Part shown: positions 9,467 to 21,159 of the stretch, one piece after another | Numbering within the stretch: position 1 is the stretch's first letter | Layout of the letters: each line of letters opens with the position of its first letter | Notes under the pieces: model-generated | What the model saw: only the letters and a program-made list of their open reading frames with translations | Told to the model about the DNA's origin: nothing | Database searches by the model: none | Assembly: GCA_940671915.1 (NCBI GenBank) | Contig: CALNVZ010003426.1 | Location: forward strand, 4,811,814 to 4,875,813 | Direction: 5' to 3' | DNA from: Paracentrotus lividus | Taxonomy: Eukaryota; Echinodermata; Echinoidea; Camarodonta; Echinidae | DNA: 64,000 nucleotides | Position numbers and translations under genes: made by a program

Positions 9467-11690
9467 GGTACTACCGAGTAACTCAACCTGTCATTTGCAA
9501 GGCAACTCATCTGGATTGCCTCTCACCACACGGGAGTGTTGACTGGGTATGAAGTAAGAAATGAGGTTTGTATAGCCACCTGCAAAATGGCACTCAGCTG
9601 GAATGCTCCCCAATACAGAGTGGGGTTCCTGTTCTGGTGAGCTACGGTATCGATCCAGGATGTATGCACCCAGGCTCAAGTCGACTCATCAGCAAGTTTT
9701 AATTTTGAAAAGAGATTTGTGTATTATTTTCCAATAATTTATTGTCTGTAGTTTGGTTTCAAGATAAGTTTTTATGAATATTATGATTTCCTTCATTAAT
9801 TATGAAAAAGAATTGAAAAGAAATGCAATTGTTGAAATCTGTGGAACTTGCTTTTAGAGCATAACTGGAGAACTAATGGTCCTACGAGGCCCAAACTTTT
9901 CAGGAAATGGTGTTTTAGGGTGTCCCCACAATTTATAAGGAGGCGAAATTTAACTTTCATACATAATATTACTCCGAAGGAATTTGTGGTTCTATGGTGC
10001 CTAAATATTTTCCATAACATTTTTTGCCTGTCTAAAAACCATATGGCCTAGGCCAGTAAGAGTAGTTGCTGCTCCCTTTTGTTTTCTGCCTATGCATACC
10101 ATAAATCAAGTTCTAGGGAAGTTTCGGCTGAATTATCAGCTGAAGGGTAATTACCATACCAATTTACAATTTGAGGTATCAGATGCATATTTTGTTGTTA
10201 AAATGGAAATATAAATTGGTAAAAATTGGTAATATAATTGCTAAAGATGATGCAAATTGGACATAGTAAATATACGAAGCTGTGAGAAAGTTTAGCCCGT
10301 AATTATTTTTCTAAGGAGGGATTGGCAAAGCACTTTCTTCCGCTTGACAAAGCCCCAAGGGAAAAAAAGAACAATACACCTTCCTCATCCTTTCTTGCAG
10401 ATGGGGCTGTGAGTAACGGACCTCCTATGCTCATAGGTTCTGGGAATTACCATGGGGTTGGGCTGCCTCTGTTGAAAATACTGGTATATAATTTCCACAA
10501 AACATTTGAACTAGATACTTGGTATATTTGTACGATATCTCTTCTTTATGACTAAATTCTGAAGAATGTTTAATCTCTTTTTGGCCAACTGATTTTGGAT
10601 GACTAAAATCATTGCTGTTCCATGACTTTTTACGAGAAGGCTTGGTCACCAACTTTGTACAACTGGTATGCCCGGGAATTTGATTCTCGGACTGTAAAAT
10701 TCGATTCAAACAACCCCGTTGCATATTGATTGAGTATTACTGTCACATCACCATGACAGGAATGTCATGGGACACAGAGTGTCACATAGAAGACAAAATT
10801 CTAACCAACAGTTTTATGAGTTGCTACTCCAAGAGGAGGTATCTTGGTTTTATTTACATAACAAAAGGAATCATGGAGAACACGCAATTACATTTCGCAC
10901 CCTAATTCGGGCATACATTCTTGTTTCAACCTTCATGTCTATATAATTCTTACGTGACACAGAGGGAAAAGAAAGGAATTTAAACTTACTTTCAACAAAT
11001 AGCCGCAGGTGTGCACCATTTACTTACTGCTTGAGCATCCTTCCATCCAGGGTTTCCAAATAATAGGTCTCTCCGGACAGGCACTACTTGATAAGGTAAG
11101 GCCCTGTGTTTTTCCTCCCTTCATTGGGGATTATAGGGTTCGATCCTTGGTTGTCATTATCTTCTCAGTAGATATGCCCAAATCCATGAAGACATTTTTT
11201 TTTTTTAGTTTTCATCCATGTTTTCCTCTTTATCTTGTGTCATACTTTGGAATAGAAGGTTAGCTTTATGTTGATAAACTTCCATCATAAGGAGTCTATT
11301 TTATAGCACTGACACGTCAGCGGTATGTCCTTTTCAAAGTTTCGGGATTAAGATTTTTTTCCAATGTCGAAAGCATGGGCAAATAAGTAGATATGCCATT
11401 CCAGAGGCCGATGCTACACATTGTCACTACAAGTGCCTTATTAATAGGCTCTCACGAGGCTTGCATGCTAGTCTGTTCTTCATTTAATTCCTTTTTTTTT
11501 GTTGGTTATTTTGTCCTTTCCCTATTCCTAAAAAAAAATGAGGATAGTTCTTTTTGACATGCAAGGGGAGCTTTCTATCTGATTGTCCGATCTCTGTAAC
11601 AAATTCTTTGCATGTGTCACTACTATCAGTCCCTTTTTGAAATGGGAAAGTGGCAGGCCACACGAGCCAGGTGTTGGGTCTGATATTTGT
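9467..11690. other. ITFG2 3' flank and intergenic sequence
   Basis: AT-rich sequence with no supported exon. The short ORFs here (for example 10431-10724 minus) have no recognisable motif, no splice context and no codon bias I can defend. A tRNA B-box-like 'gggttcgatcc' at about 11138 stands alone. Confidence 0.5.
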
Positions 11691-11691
11691 T

Positions 11692-11764
11692 CAAAGGGCT
11701 GATATCTGTTGAAAAAAAAAAAGAAGAAACTTGTTTTTTCTTTTTTCAACAAATATCAGCCTTT
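11692..11764. repeat. Short perfect-stem inverted repeat
   Basis: 'aaagggctgatatctgttga' followed by an A run is mirrored by a T run and 'tcaacaaatatcagccttt', a stem of about 24 bp around an A/T-rich loop. No flanking U-tract or gene ties it to a regulatory role. It is probably a foldback remnant. Confidence 0.6.
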
Positions 11765-11859
11765 GTATGTATACATTTCTGTACATTATGAACAAGCACA
11801 AATTACACAAAGTGATTGAACAAACAAACAATGACATTTTCAATCAGCATGTCACATTT

Positions 11860-12460
11860 TTAATTCTTTATGAAGGAAGGGTCTGTACATTTACCAGGAG
11901 TTGTCCTTTCACATACTTCCTCATCCTCGTGGCACATCCATGTAATTGAGCAGGGTTTACATTCTTGCTCAATGCATGGGCCTTTGAATCATCAGAAATA
12001 TCTTGGTCATGATTGGGTTAACCCAATGTGGTACTGACAAGGAAGAATCTTTGTATCTTAGTTGTATTGAGCATTGTATATTGGGCAGATGTAATCTTCA
12101 TCTTATTCTGGCATCACTGGAACAGCCACACAGGTGTAACCACCTCCCACATGCATCACAGTGCACCCACTTCTTGTTCTTGCTCTTTGAGGAACATCCC
12201 AACATGTCGCATTTCATCCTCTGTGGGGGAGGAATCTCTGCCTTTGACAGGAGCTGTCCTTCAACATACTCCATTATCTTCCTGGCACATCCATGTACTG
12301 TGTGTAATTGTGCAGGATAACAAGATGTAGTCTTCATCCTACTTGGGCATCACCGTAAGAGCCACACAATCCAGGTGACATGCATCACAGTCTCTGCATT
12401 TGACATTTTGAACTGTCCTTACACATACTCTCAAATCCTAGTGGCTAACATGCTATCCTC
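11860..12460 (-). pseudogene. Degenerate PHD-like Cys-rich repeats
   Basis: The minus strand at 12337-12098 reads GCARKIMEYVEGQLLSKAEI, then CDMLGCSSKSKNKKWVHCDA and CGRWLHLCGC. The C-x4-C...H-C-x2-C-x4-H-x-C spacing resembles a PHD or related zinc finger. Diverged copies of the same module lie at about 11860-11940 (CARRMRKYVKGQLL) and 12360-12440 (KCRDCDACHLDC). All are interrupted by stops or frame shifts. Together with the SGNH-like block just upstream on the same strand, this looks like a decayed transposon-borne PHD/esterase ORF rather than a host gene. Confidence 0.45.
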
Positions 12461-12637
12461 TGCATGTTTGGGGATTTTCCCTCTGCCTCCTGCACAATGC
12501 ACATGAACAGTCGTAGGGCAGTTTGAATATCTTTTATGGGAGGTCAGAGGCCCAGATGAGAGATTCGTAAGATGGCAATAGCACGTTGTGCAAAATTTCT
12601 GGGGTGTAGATGGAGTGTCATGTGATATGTATGTCAA
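12431..12637 (-). pseudogene. Unidentified Cys-bearing coding-like fragment
   Basis: An open stretch with FCTTCYCHLTNLSSGP and CPTTVHVHCAGGRGKIPKHA. The C-x2-C and H-x-H-C groups suggest a metal-binding fragment of the same element as the PHD-like repeats downstream. There is no full domain and no start or splice evidence. Confidence 0.3.
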
Positions 12638-12672
12638 ACTTCTCTAGAATTATCTGGTGATATTTTGAAACA

Positions 12673-13005
12673 CTATGCATGCCCCTTCTTTACCAATTGG
12701 TGAGTCTGATCTCCCATCACCTGAAAGAACAACCGATGCACTGTATGACCTGAGGAGGTCATCTTGTTGCTCAGTTCACTTTCTACCGCAGGGTGAGGAG
12801 TCCACAGGCTTAACAGTTCCCGTGGCACATACTTCCCTCCAACAGAGGCGGCCAATTTCTTCAATATTTCCTGTCCCAAAGCATGGCCAAACACCACCTC
12901 ACCATAGTGGTTAAGGTGGATCCTGTCCAAGGAATGTAAATCGCTGTAATATAAAAATGGTCGACTCTCTTCTATAAAAGTGCAGATATATATTTTTACT
13001 GACAA
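12673..13005 (-). pseudogene. SGNH-esterase C-terminal fragment (transposon-type)
   Basis: The protein contains YYSDLHSLDRIHLNHYGEVV then FGHALGQEILKKLA. The 'D.IHLN..G....AL...I' pattern is the catalytic Asp-His end of SGNH/GDSL esterase-like domains, here with DRIHLN. Such domains occur in ORF1 proteins of some CR1/L2-type LINEs and other metazoan transposons, often with PHD fingers. The N-terminal GDS block is missing, so this is a fragment. Confidence 0.45.
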
Positions 13006-13113
13006 ACCATAAAGTTTCAGTTATAATATCTGCTTTTGTCGTTGAGGTCGTGCAGATCCAGATGAAAGGAGAGAAGTCCTATAATTTTTTTTTCTTCTTC
13101 TTTTTTTTTTTTA

Positions 13114-14370
13114 CAGCCCTTAGCTTTTAGATTTTCCGTGTGTCAGCTTGCCATTTAGTACTATGGTAGAGTAGGGTTCCTATTGCTCTTAAGTTTGTGG
13201 ATCATTATCGTGACCGAGTCTGAGGAGGAAGCATGTTTTTATAAACTCAAAATCAAAAACATGAAAAAAAAACCGACTGGAAATTAAAATTAAAAAAAAT
13301 AGTGATATCTATAATTAAAGAAATCAAAAAGATCAATTATGATTGATTTTGTATATGTGCTGATTGGATGTGATGATTAAGCCATAGGGTTTGCGATTTC
13401 CTAACAAACTCGCCTCTCAAGTTCAAAATCTCTGATATCTACACTTTCTACTTCAAGCTTTCTTTATTCGTGCAGGCTGTGGACAAAAGTCAAACAAAGT
13501 TCTCTGGAATGTACTCATTTCATCCTCCAGTTCTCAAAATTTCTAGAAATCACTAAGATCAATTATAATTTGGTGTATGTGTTGATTGGATGTGATGATT
13601 AGGCCATAAGGTTTAAGAAATCATACTTTTGGCAGTTTTCATATTGAGCGCTAATTTTCGGCACATTCTGTTGACTACATCCCGTAGTTTTGTTTTTTGT
13701 TTTTTGCTTTACCAGAAATCCTGGAAATTGCATCTCCACCTGGCCCACAATCGATTTTAACGTGTTGGTCTGTTCAGAGGGTCTTTTTCGTAGCATCTCC
13801 ATTGAAAGCCAACCTCGCTAGCTCGTTCTTATTAAAGTGATATGACATAAGTTTTAGCACCAGGTCTTGGCTGTTTTCGCTTTTCTATTTCGCGTTCATG
13901 TGTTGTGATTTCAGCATACTATTCTTATCCTCTTCTCTTCAACTCTAGTACTCTCGTCACTATCTTTCATACCTGCTTCCCTTTCTTCAACACTCTTCTG
14001 CTTTTCATTTTTTTTTTGGTTTTCTTTTTTTAATTATTATTTATTATTATTGCTTGGGGTTTTTTTTAACAGCCCTTCGCTTTTACAGTCGCTGTGTGTC
14101 AGCATGCCATCTGGTACTATGGTAGAGTAGGGTTCCTATTGCTCTTAGGTTTGTGGATCATTATCTTGTCCGAGTCGGAGGAGGAAGCATGTTTTTTTTT
14201 CATGAATTCAAACTCCAAAAAATTTCAAGAAAAACACAAAATAAACTGACTGGAAATTTTTTTGAAAATAGCGATTTCTATAATTAAAGAAATGACTAAG
14301 ATCAATTATGATTTGATGTATGTGCTGGTTTGATGTGATTATTAGGCCGTAGGTTTTAAGATTTCATAAC
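13114..14370. repeat. Diverged tandem duplication, about 955-bp spacing
   Basis: 13114-13400 ('acagcccttagctttt' ... 'gtactatggtagagtagggt' ... 'gaggaggaagcatgttttt') is repeated at 14069-14370. Part of the unit's end ('ttgattggatgtgatgatta') recurs at about 13580. The copies differ by about 10-15% by eye. No coding content is recognised. Confidence 0.7.
13440..13535 (-). pseudogene. Partial copy of the 17.2-kb coding-like block
   Basis: 'ctacactttctacttcaagc' through 'gaatgtactcatttcat' matches 17210-17300 with small differences. It corresponds on the minus strand to the segment MSTFHGTLFDFCPQPA of the 17-kb block, here with altered residues. Confidence 0.5.
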
Positions 14371-14864
14371 AAAACTTTTCGAGCGAGAGGCGAAAACATG
14401 GTTGGAAAAAAAAGTAGCAAATGCAGAAAGAGGCCGGTTGGTATATTATGTATGTATGTAAGTACTTTCCACCAATCATGTATACACAAGGTCAGAGTAA
14501 GTTATGTCATCCATAAAGATCTGTGTTTCAAAATGACATCATATTTTACTCTCTTTATTATCCCCATGAGAATGGCATGAGTTACATGACTCTAAACCAA
14601 CTTTAATATTGTATAAAAATTATATATATTTTTACCACAATGCTTCACATAACATTTACAACTAATATTTTTCTCTCTCTCTCTATCTTTCCGACTGCCG
14701 AAACTTGCTCGCAATCAACCACACAACTCAATTCACACAACGTATTCCACAACATAAACCACAAGTTCATTTGTTCCCTAATTTGCTGTCATAGATTAAA
14801 TTAAGAAATATACATACTAAAAAGATACACTCATCTAAAAAAAAACAAAGTTTGGCATATCCTC

Positions 14865-14950
14865 AACAAGAGTAAACCCCCACATAAAGTTCATAGTGGC
14901 CTGGGCTTCTACATCAAAGTCAAATAACACACACAAAAAAATCTCCATCT
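14865..14950 (-). pseudogene. Decayed copy of the 'NEEAEATMYFMWGF' exon
   Basis: Plus-strand text 'gtttggcatatcctcaacaa' and 'agtaaacccccacataaa' aligns with the better preserved copies at 19126-19221 and 23088-23186. The reading frame on the minus strand is altered, including around the MWG residues. Confidence 0.5.
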
Positions 14951-15731
14951 TGGTATCTTAGTGTAGAATAATTGTGAATTAAAGAAAAAGCTTCAACATA
15001 AATCATAATAACATAATCAATTGAAAAAGATAAAGCAGGCATTTTGGTTGATATACGAAAAAGACTAAATGAGCTTTTTAAGATTATGACAAGATAGGGC
15101 CTGTATTAAGCGTGCATTATTTTAAATAGTAACTTTCATTGTAAATTACAAAACGCGTGAAGGTATTTACTTAAGAATGTATTGTGCTTAAATTCATGCA
15201 TGTTGCATTTCAGTCAAAGCAGTGTAATTCAATCATTCATATGAGGAAAGTAAACGCCAAGAAAATCACGATCCTGGTAGCTAATACATCTTCCTCTGCT
15301 GGCGCCGGACACACCACCCCATCTGCAAGACGGTCATTTAATAGAGACACTTGCCAGATGCCAAAGAAAAGGTAGTGGTTGGAGGGTCCATGTTGGGGCA
15401 CGGGTCCCAAAGTTCCTCATTCTGGAGAGGCATCATCTGCACCATATAATAATCTTGTCCATAATTATCTCTTGCGTGGATGACGACATCAACATTATCC
15501 ATCATAAGTTGGTAACTCTTGTCTGAAGGAGACTCTGCATGACTTTGAAGGCCATCTATGTCACCCTACTTACGTAGTTCCCTTTCTATCTCGTTTGACT
15601 TGTGAACCTCGATCACCCAGTCTTCAGCCTTCTTCATCCTGGTAGCTAATACATGTATGAAAAATTACGAAATAAACAAAATGCCTTAAAGTTTATATAA
15701 ATGGGATTGAAAGAAAAGGATAGGACTGGCA

Positions 15732-16940
15732 TTATTGATGGATTGATAAGGAAGTGGAATTAAAAATTGAAATATGTATTAGTTTTCTATTGAGCAGAAC
15801 GATATTATGTTTATAATGAAGATAGAGGCCTAATGAACTGATAGCGCCCCTTTTATATGTAATGTATTGTAGATCAAGGACCTTGGAGGTGCTGAGCTGA
15901 AAGTGGGGGTTGGGGCTGAACAGGCTAACAATCACATTGTTGCATCGCTTGCCATGGTCATGAGAGCTCTGGCTACTTGAACCTGCCATAGTTTTCTTCC
16001 TTCCAGCATTAAAGAACATGCACTTGCAGTTTTCGGGAGTCTGACATTCTCCATCGGTATGTCCGTCAGCCCTTCCAATACAGTCCTCACAACAACCTCT
16101 CATTTTGCAGAACTCGCACCATGATTGATCATTATATCCTGGTATACCCCTCTTCTGTCATTGGAGTAGGTTTGCTTCCATTTGAATGACTTTGGCCTCT
16201 CGTCATAGTCAATGGCACGACTCTCCTTCAATTTTTTTTTTTTTTTTTTTCAAATCCAATATCTAACGACGTTAGTCTGTCTCAAGTGATTTGGCTTTGT
16301 CTTGTCTCCATGTCTCTCCTGCTTGCATCTTGTTGATTTTACTGGCCATATTCCTGCTCTTTACGTTAGTTTTCAAGCTGTGATGCGATACGATCCTTGC
16401 CTTTTTTGCTCATTTTGAGGCATTTTTTAGCTGCTTTCAACTCACTTTTCTGCAGGACATTTGCTTCATCAAATACTGGTAGGAAAGCACTTAAAAACAA
16501 GCAGTACAGTTTGGTTGATTATCATTCAGGGCCTGACATTCTTTCAAGTCTTGACACGCCAGCAACTTTTTCTCGAACTTCGGCCTATCCAAGTCCTTCG
16601 CATCCTGTCCTTACCTGAGTTTCAAAGCCTTTTTAGCGTTCAGCAATTGCTTCCTCGCGTCTTAAGTATTTTGCCTTGTATCTCCTTCCGTCCGTCATCC
16701 CTGGCAGATCCTTCGCCTCCTCATATTTGCTCATGGCTGCTAATGACGCGATCGCTAAACCATTCTGTTTTTTAGCTTCTTATTTGCCTTTTTCATATTA
16801 GGAAGATTGTTTGCATATGAACTAATCTTTGACCTATTAACATTCATATCATGTACTTTCTTGGTCGGGTCTTGCTTTCTGGCCTTCCTCAGATTGACTG
16901 CACAATGACTCCAGAACATCTGCATTGGAAACATCAATTG
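15732..16940 (-). pseudogene. Cys-rich plus Lys-rich coiled-coil-like ORF, broken, unidentified
   Basis: The minus strand at about 16205-15840 is open through RPKSFKWKQTYSNDRRGIPG, YNDQSWCEFCKMRGCCEDCI, then GHTDGECQTPENCKCMFFNA. It has nine Cys in about 35 residues. Upstream (16940-16390), in shifting frames, are charged heptad-like segments such as KYEEAKDLPGMTDGRRYKAK and AEKSELKAAKKCLKMSKKGK. I do not recognise the family. The C-x2-C-x3-C-C-x2-C spacing suggests metal binding, and the arrangement resembles transposon-encoded proteins. Frames change at least twice, and a T run at 16231-16250 interrupts the coding text. Confidence 0.4.
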
Positions 16941-17032
16941 TATAGATAAATAAATGAAATAAATTATTTAAAATATATGTAATACACCGACATGAACGTA
17001 ATCAATCTTTATCTACATATAGTGTTTCTTCT

Positions 17033-17066
17033 CCCCCCCCCCCCCCCCCAAAAAAAAAAAAAAAAA
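17033..17066. repeat. C run followed by A run
   Basis: A run of C (about 17 bases) is followed directly by a run of A (about 17 bases). It is low-complexity sequence and likely length-variable. Confidence 0.9.
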
Positions 17067-17148
17067 TGTATGCCTATATATATCTTCTCTTCTTCTTTAT
17101 CTTTCATGAAATTTACTTCAAGGAAAAAAAGGGGGGTTCTGGTTCATT

Positions 17149-17640
17149 TTATTGTTGTTTCTCTACATTTCCTTTCAACGTGTCAAATTCAAAATGAGAA
17201 TATTCAATATCTACACTTTCTACTTCATGCTTTCTCTTCCTTCTCGCAGGCTGTGGACAAAAGTCAAACAAAGTTCCGTGGAATGTACTCATTTCATTCC
17301 TCCCGTCCTCGCTGATTCCTAGCATTTCGGACAATTGCATTCTGAATACCTGCTCTCAACTTTGACTCCTTGACCAGATACCTTGCACTCTCTTTTGTAT
17401 ATTTCTTTGCAGGTCGTCACTCAGCTCTGGTACATCAAATAATGCATCCACAACCTGACAAATAACCTTAACAACCTTTCCCTTCTTCTTCAACCACTTT
17501 GTCAATTCCACAACCACACCTTTCCTAATGCTTGGTACGCCACTTGGAAATCGCTCAACATGAATTGACAGTAATTGGAATAGTCGCACCACTGTTGCCA
17601 TCTGATTTAGGGTCCAAAACAGTGGCAGCGATGAATACAT
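17149..17640 (-). pseudogene. Unidentified coding-like block with one in-frame stop
   Basis: About 165 codons are open on the minus strand apart from a single TGA near 17358. Segments include RKGVVVELTKWLKKKGKVVK, VPELSDDLQRNIQKRVQ and, after the stop, LGISEDGRNEMSTFHGT and PARRKRKHEVESVDIEYSHF. The product is helix-rich and basic with a nuclear-localisation-like RRKRKH. I do not recognise it. A partial copy lies at 13440-13535. Confidence 0.35.
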
Positions 17641-19109
17641 GCCCCCTTCTGCTTCTCAGTCTCTGTATCTCACTCCAATCCATCTTGCCCCTCTGATATC
17701 TGCACGGTAAGTTGTCACCTTTTCCTGTCTCTCTCTCACCCTTGTTATTAGCTCTTCTTTTTTTCTCATATTCTTTGCTCTTCCTCTTTCTCGTTGTATC
17801 TCTTCTTTCACTTCGTCTTTTTTCATGCTTTTGCTTTTTCTTTTCCTTTTTCTTTTTTCTTTTCTTTTTTTACAGCCTCTCTCTTTGAATTTTTTTATTT
17901 CCTACCAGTGCAGTTGATCTGTGCCAATGTCTTATCCAGGACTACCTGACACTAGAACCTTGTCTTTTTTGCCTGTAGGCCTATTGAATTTCCATTGCGT
18001 ATGTATATGGCTGGTAAAACCCTCTCTTTACTGATATTTCTTTAAATGAAATGGTTTTGGATATGATATACACTTTCTGCCATGTTAGAGAAATAATTCT
18101 AGTCTAGGCTTATCTGGTAGAGTGCCAGTGATCAGTCTGTTTCTAACAGTGGTGTTCTTGAAATCAGCATCCTCAGAGTGTTTGGAAAGCTCTTAACCGT
18201 TACACCTAACTCTTTATTCTAGGCCTATTTACCGCTACCACCGATCAGAATGCCTTCTACCAGGTCCTTTACTGAATACTTTTTGTGAAACAATTTTGTG
18301 CCATCATATCACGATGCATTTTTACCCACCCTCTTTTCTAGCCGCCTTTATCTGGAGATTAATTTTGATGAAACAATACTTTAGGTATTTTTTAGATGAG
18401 AAAAATACCTGGCATTCCCTGTAGCTTAAATTCTTCTAGCATTGGTAGAGATTCGTCGCTAACAGAAGAGCACTGAATGCTGGCTGCTGTGGGAGTAAGG
18501 CATAACTGTCAGTCCAGTAAATCAAGAAACTCCACTAAACTATGACCCAAACCCTATCATATTTTTTTTTCTTTTAAGGAAAATGTTACATTTTCTTGAG
18601 TTAATCTTGGATTCTTACTTGAGGCTTGGTGGTCCTGAAAAGGTTTCATTTTTTTAAAGTGGTTTACTTCCATTATCCAGACATGCCAGTCCACTTTTGC
18701 CCTTCCACTAAGCCAGCACCGAATCAGATATTTTATATACATTTTGATAAAAGAATATTGATTATTCTTCTAGTTTCATACCTCCATTACCCCTATCTCT
18801 ATCTGACACCTTATCCTCTTCCACAGCCAAATTTTTTCTCCTATCAGTAGTCTGCAAAGTGTAGGTAAAAGAAAAAATCTAATGGTAAAAGTTGCTAAAC
18901 ATCTCTGCAAAATCATTTTTATGGGGGTGTGTCTTGTTTGAGTCAGGATAGATGCGAATTCAAGTCCTCCCATCGTCGAGGACTTCCGTACTTCGAGATG
19001 TTGGCTGCATCATTGATTCAAAGGTACATGTAAGACAAGGTGTAGTGAAGAGACTGCAAGACGACTTCATTGTTAGCTTCATTTACTCTGTAGAAGAGAA
19101 GATTCAAAT

Positions 19110-19222
19110 GACACCCGTGAAAGTTTGGGGTGTCCTCCAGCAACGCAAATCCCCACATGAAATACATGGTGGCCTCGGCCTCTTCATTGAAATCGAATAA
19201 AACAAAACAAAAATCTCCGTCT
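19110..19222 (-). CDS. Exon-like block of a repeated unidentified family (best copy)
   Basis: The minus strand reads YQDGDFCFVLFDFNEEAEAT, then MYFMWGFALLEDTPNFHG and a further open 35 residues. The same block recurs at 23088-23186 as QDGNFFFVLFAFNEEAETTM, and decayed at about 14865. Repeated preservation of FVLF.FNEEAE.TM.FMWGF across diverged copies argues that it was under coding selection. Function unknown. It sits among kinase and HECT-like fragments on the same strand and may belong to the same expanded gene family. Confidence 0.45.
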
Positions 19223-19745
19223 TGGTAACTTGTGAATGAATAATTGTGGATTAAAGAAAAATCTTCAACATAAATCATAATAACATAATCAAATGAAAAA
19301 GATAGAGCAGGCATTTTGGTTGATTGCTGGAATATACGAAAAAAGACTAAATGGGCTTGTTAAGATTATGACAAGATAGGGCCTGTATTAAGCGCGCATT
19401 TAAGTGGTAATTTTCTTTGTAAATTACAAAACGCTTGAAGGTATTTCCTTTTTAATGTATGTTGCTTAAATTCATGAATAATGCATTTCAGTCACAGCAG
19501 TGTAATTTAATCATTCATAACCGTCTTCCTCCCCCCCCCCCTCTCAAGGTTCAAACGACGGCCCTAAATTTGCATGAGCGTGCTTGAGGCGGTCTCAGGT
19601 GCATGAGCGATGGATTGTACATCCAGATTTCCTTTATTCTATCCACACCTGTAGCATGGTGAGTCTGGAACAAGATAAGGAACATAACAGAGTGAATCAA
19701 AAATCTAATTAACCGGTCATGTCGCTGATTTATCTTCTCCCTAGT

Positions 19746-20080
19746 TCTCTATAAGATGACCACTTTGACTGTAGAAAGAAAAGAGGTCAGCTTTTTTTGC
19801 ATTGGGTTCGCATTCAAAGAGAAGCTCCTTACCCCATTCTACAAATGATGGTTTGTACTCTGGTTTGATGCCCTGTCCCACCCGCAGGATGACATGGTAA
19901 GGTATTACATTTATTTCATCATACTTGACGATGCATTTTTCGCCAACATTGGGTTTTTTTTATGCCTTTATGGATATTAATTTCAATGGTAATGTGGTAG
20001 ATGTATTTTCTTTGGAGAAAAATACTAGATATTCCCTGTACATAGCTTTTTTCCCAAAAACTTCTTGTCGAAGACATGAT
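19746..20080 (-). pseudogene. Exon-like block, unidentified, one frame break
   Basis: From 20080 to about 19965 the minus strand reads REYLVFFSKENTSTTLPLKL then ISIKA. A one-base shift in the A run near 19960 leads into NVGEKCIVKYDEINVIPYHV, ILRVGQGIKPEYKPSFVEWG and KELLFECEPNAKKADLF. The composition is that of a globular domain, but I do not recognise it. A second copy at 21060-21290 has stops in the latter half. Confidence 0.45.
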
Positions 20081-20577
20081 GGAATCGCTTGTAAAATTTT
20101 TGGAAGCTGAGCTGATTTGTGAAAGTCTAGGCGCCTATATGCTTGACATGCAGAGTATGTCAAGTGGCCTTATCATACTTCTGCACTTTCAAGACAATTC
20201 TGGCGGCACGATTTTGAATGCGCTGCAACCTTTCAATATCTGTCTTATTAATATTGTGCTATAGAGAAATAGAGTAATCCATTCTACTGAGCACAAGAGA
20301 TCAGATAGCATGATTACAAGCTTCCTTAGTGAGCATTTTTCTTATCCTACATAATTATAATTATACAGATGGAAGTTGAGAGATTTACAAACTTTTTGGA
20401 AGAAAAATCCCTGGAAAGGGTTGAGGGAATGTCCAAGATATATCCATGATCCACCAGAGTGAAAGTGGTGAAAAAGACTTTCAAGAAATTAAAGCCGAAG
20501 CAACATTGTGTCACTGGTGCAAGCAAAAAAATATTCCACCTTTATGACGAACAGTATAAATGTAATGAATTTCATAC

Positions 20578-20700
20578 CTTGTACACTAGCTCGGCATATG
20601 TTTTTGGGCCCCATGGGGGCTTCGTTGTCGCCATCTCGATCACGCAACACCCAACACTCCATGCATCATCTTCTTTGGTGATAGGCTCTCCTCTCACTGC
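20578..20700 (-). CDS. Protein-kinase exon (subdomain IX), MAP3K-like
   Basis: A clean 123-nt exon on the minus strand, acceptor 'ccatgaacag' and donor 'gtatga'. It encodes ITKEDDAWSVGCCVIEMATT then KPPWGPKTYAELVYK. 'D.WSVGC.VIEMAT.KPPW' is subdomain IX of Ser/Thr kinases of the STE11/MAP3K type. No exon with HRD, DFG or the glycine loop was found nearby, so this is an orphan exon of a duplicated family or part of a gene whose other exons are not recognisable here. Confidence 0.7.
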
Positions 20701-20732
20701 CTGTTCATGGTCAAACAAATAAAAAAATGGGG

Positions 20733-20885
20733 GTGTGTCTTGAGTCGGGATGGATACAAATGCCAATCCTCTCATTGTCGAGGACTTCCATACTCGAGGC
20801 TGTCTTGGATGCATCAGCGAAGGGTGATAGACCCGGATTTCTCTTATACCATCCACACCTGTAGCATAGCGAGTCTGCAACAAGG
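20733..20885 (-). pseudogene. Exon-like block upstream of the kinase exon
   Basis: The minus strand reads TRYATGVDGIREIRVYHPSL, MHPRQPRVWKSSTMRGLAF and VSIPTQDTPP, continuous with the kinase exon's acceptor region. Related, more decayed sequence lies at 18935-19010 and 19600-19680, so this block is duplicated too. Not recognised. Confidence 0.4.
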
Positions 20886-21159
20886 AAAGGAAAATAAAAG
20901 AAAGAATCAAGAATCTCATTGACTGGTCAAGTCACTGAACAGAATTATTATCCTCTCCTCCATAGTTCTCTATAACATGACAACTTTGACTAAAAGCAAA
21001 GCGATTATTTTTTCCAAGAAGATATGGATGATGGAATCTACCAGCATTGTTGCATTGGGGTGCACACACTCAAAGAGAAGCTCCTTACCTCATTCCACAA
21101 ATGTTGGTATTTACTCATTCCCTGTTCTATCTACACTACCCTACCATTAACTTGTTTCC

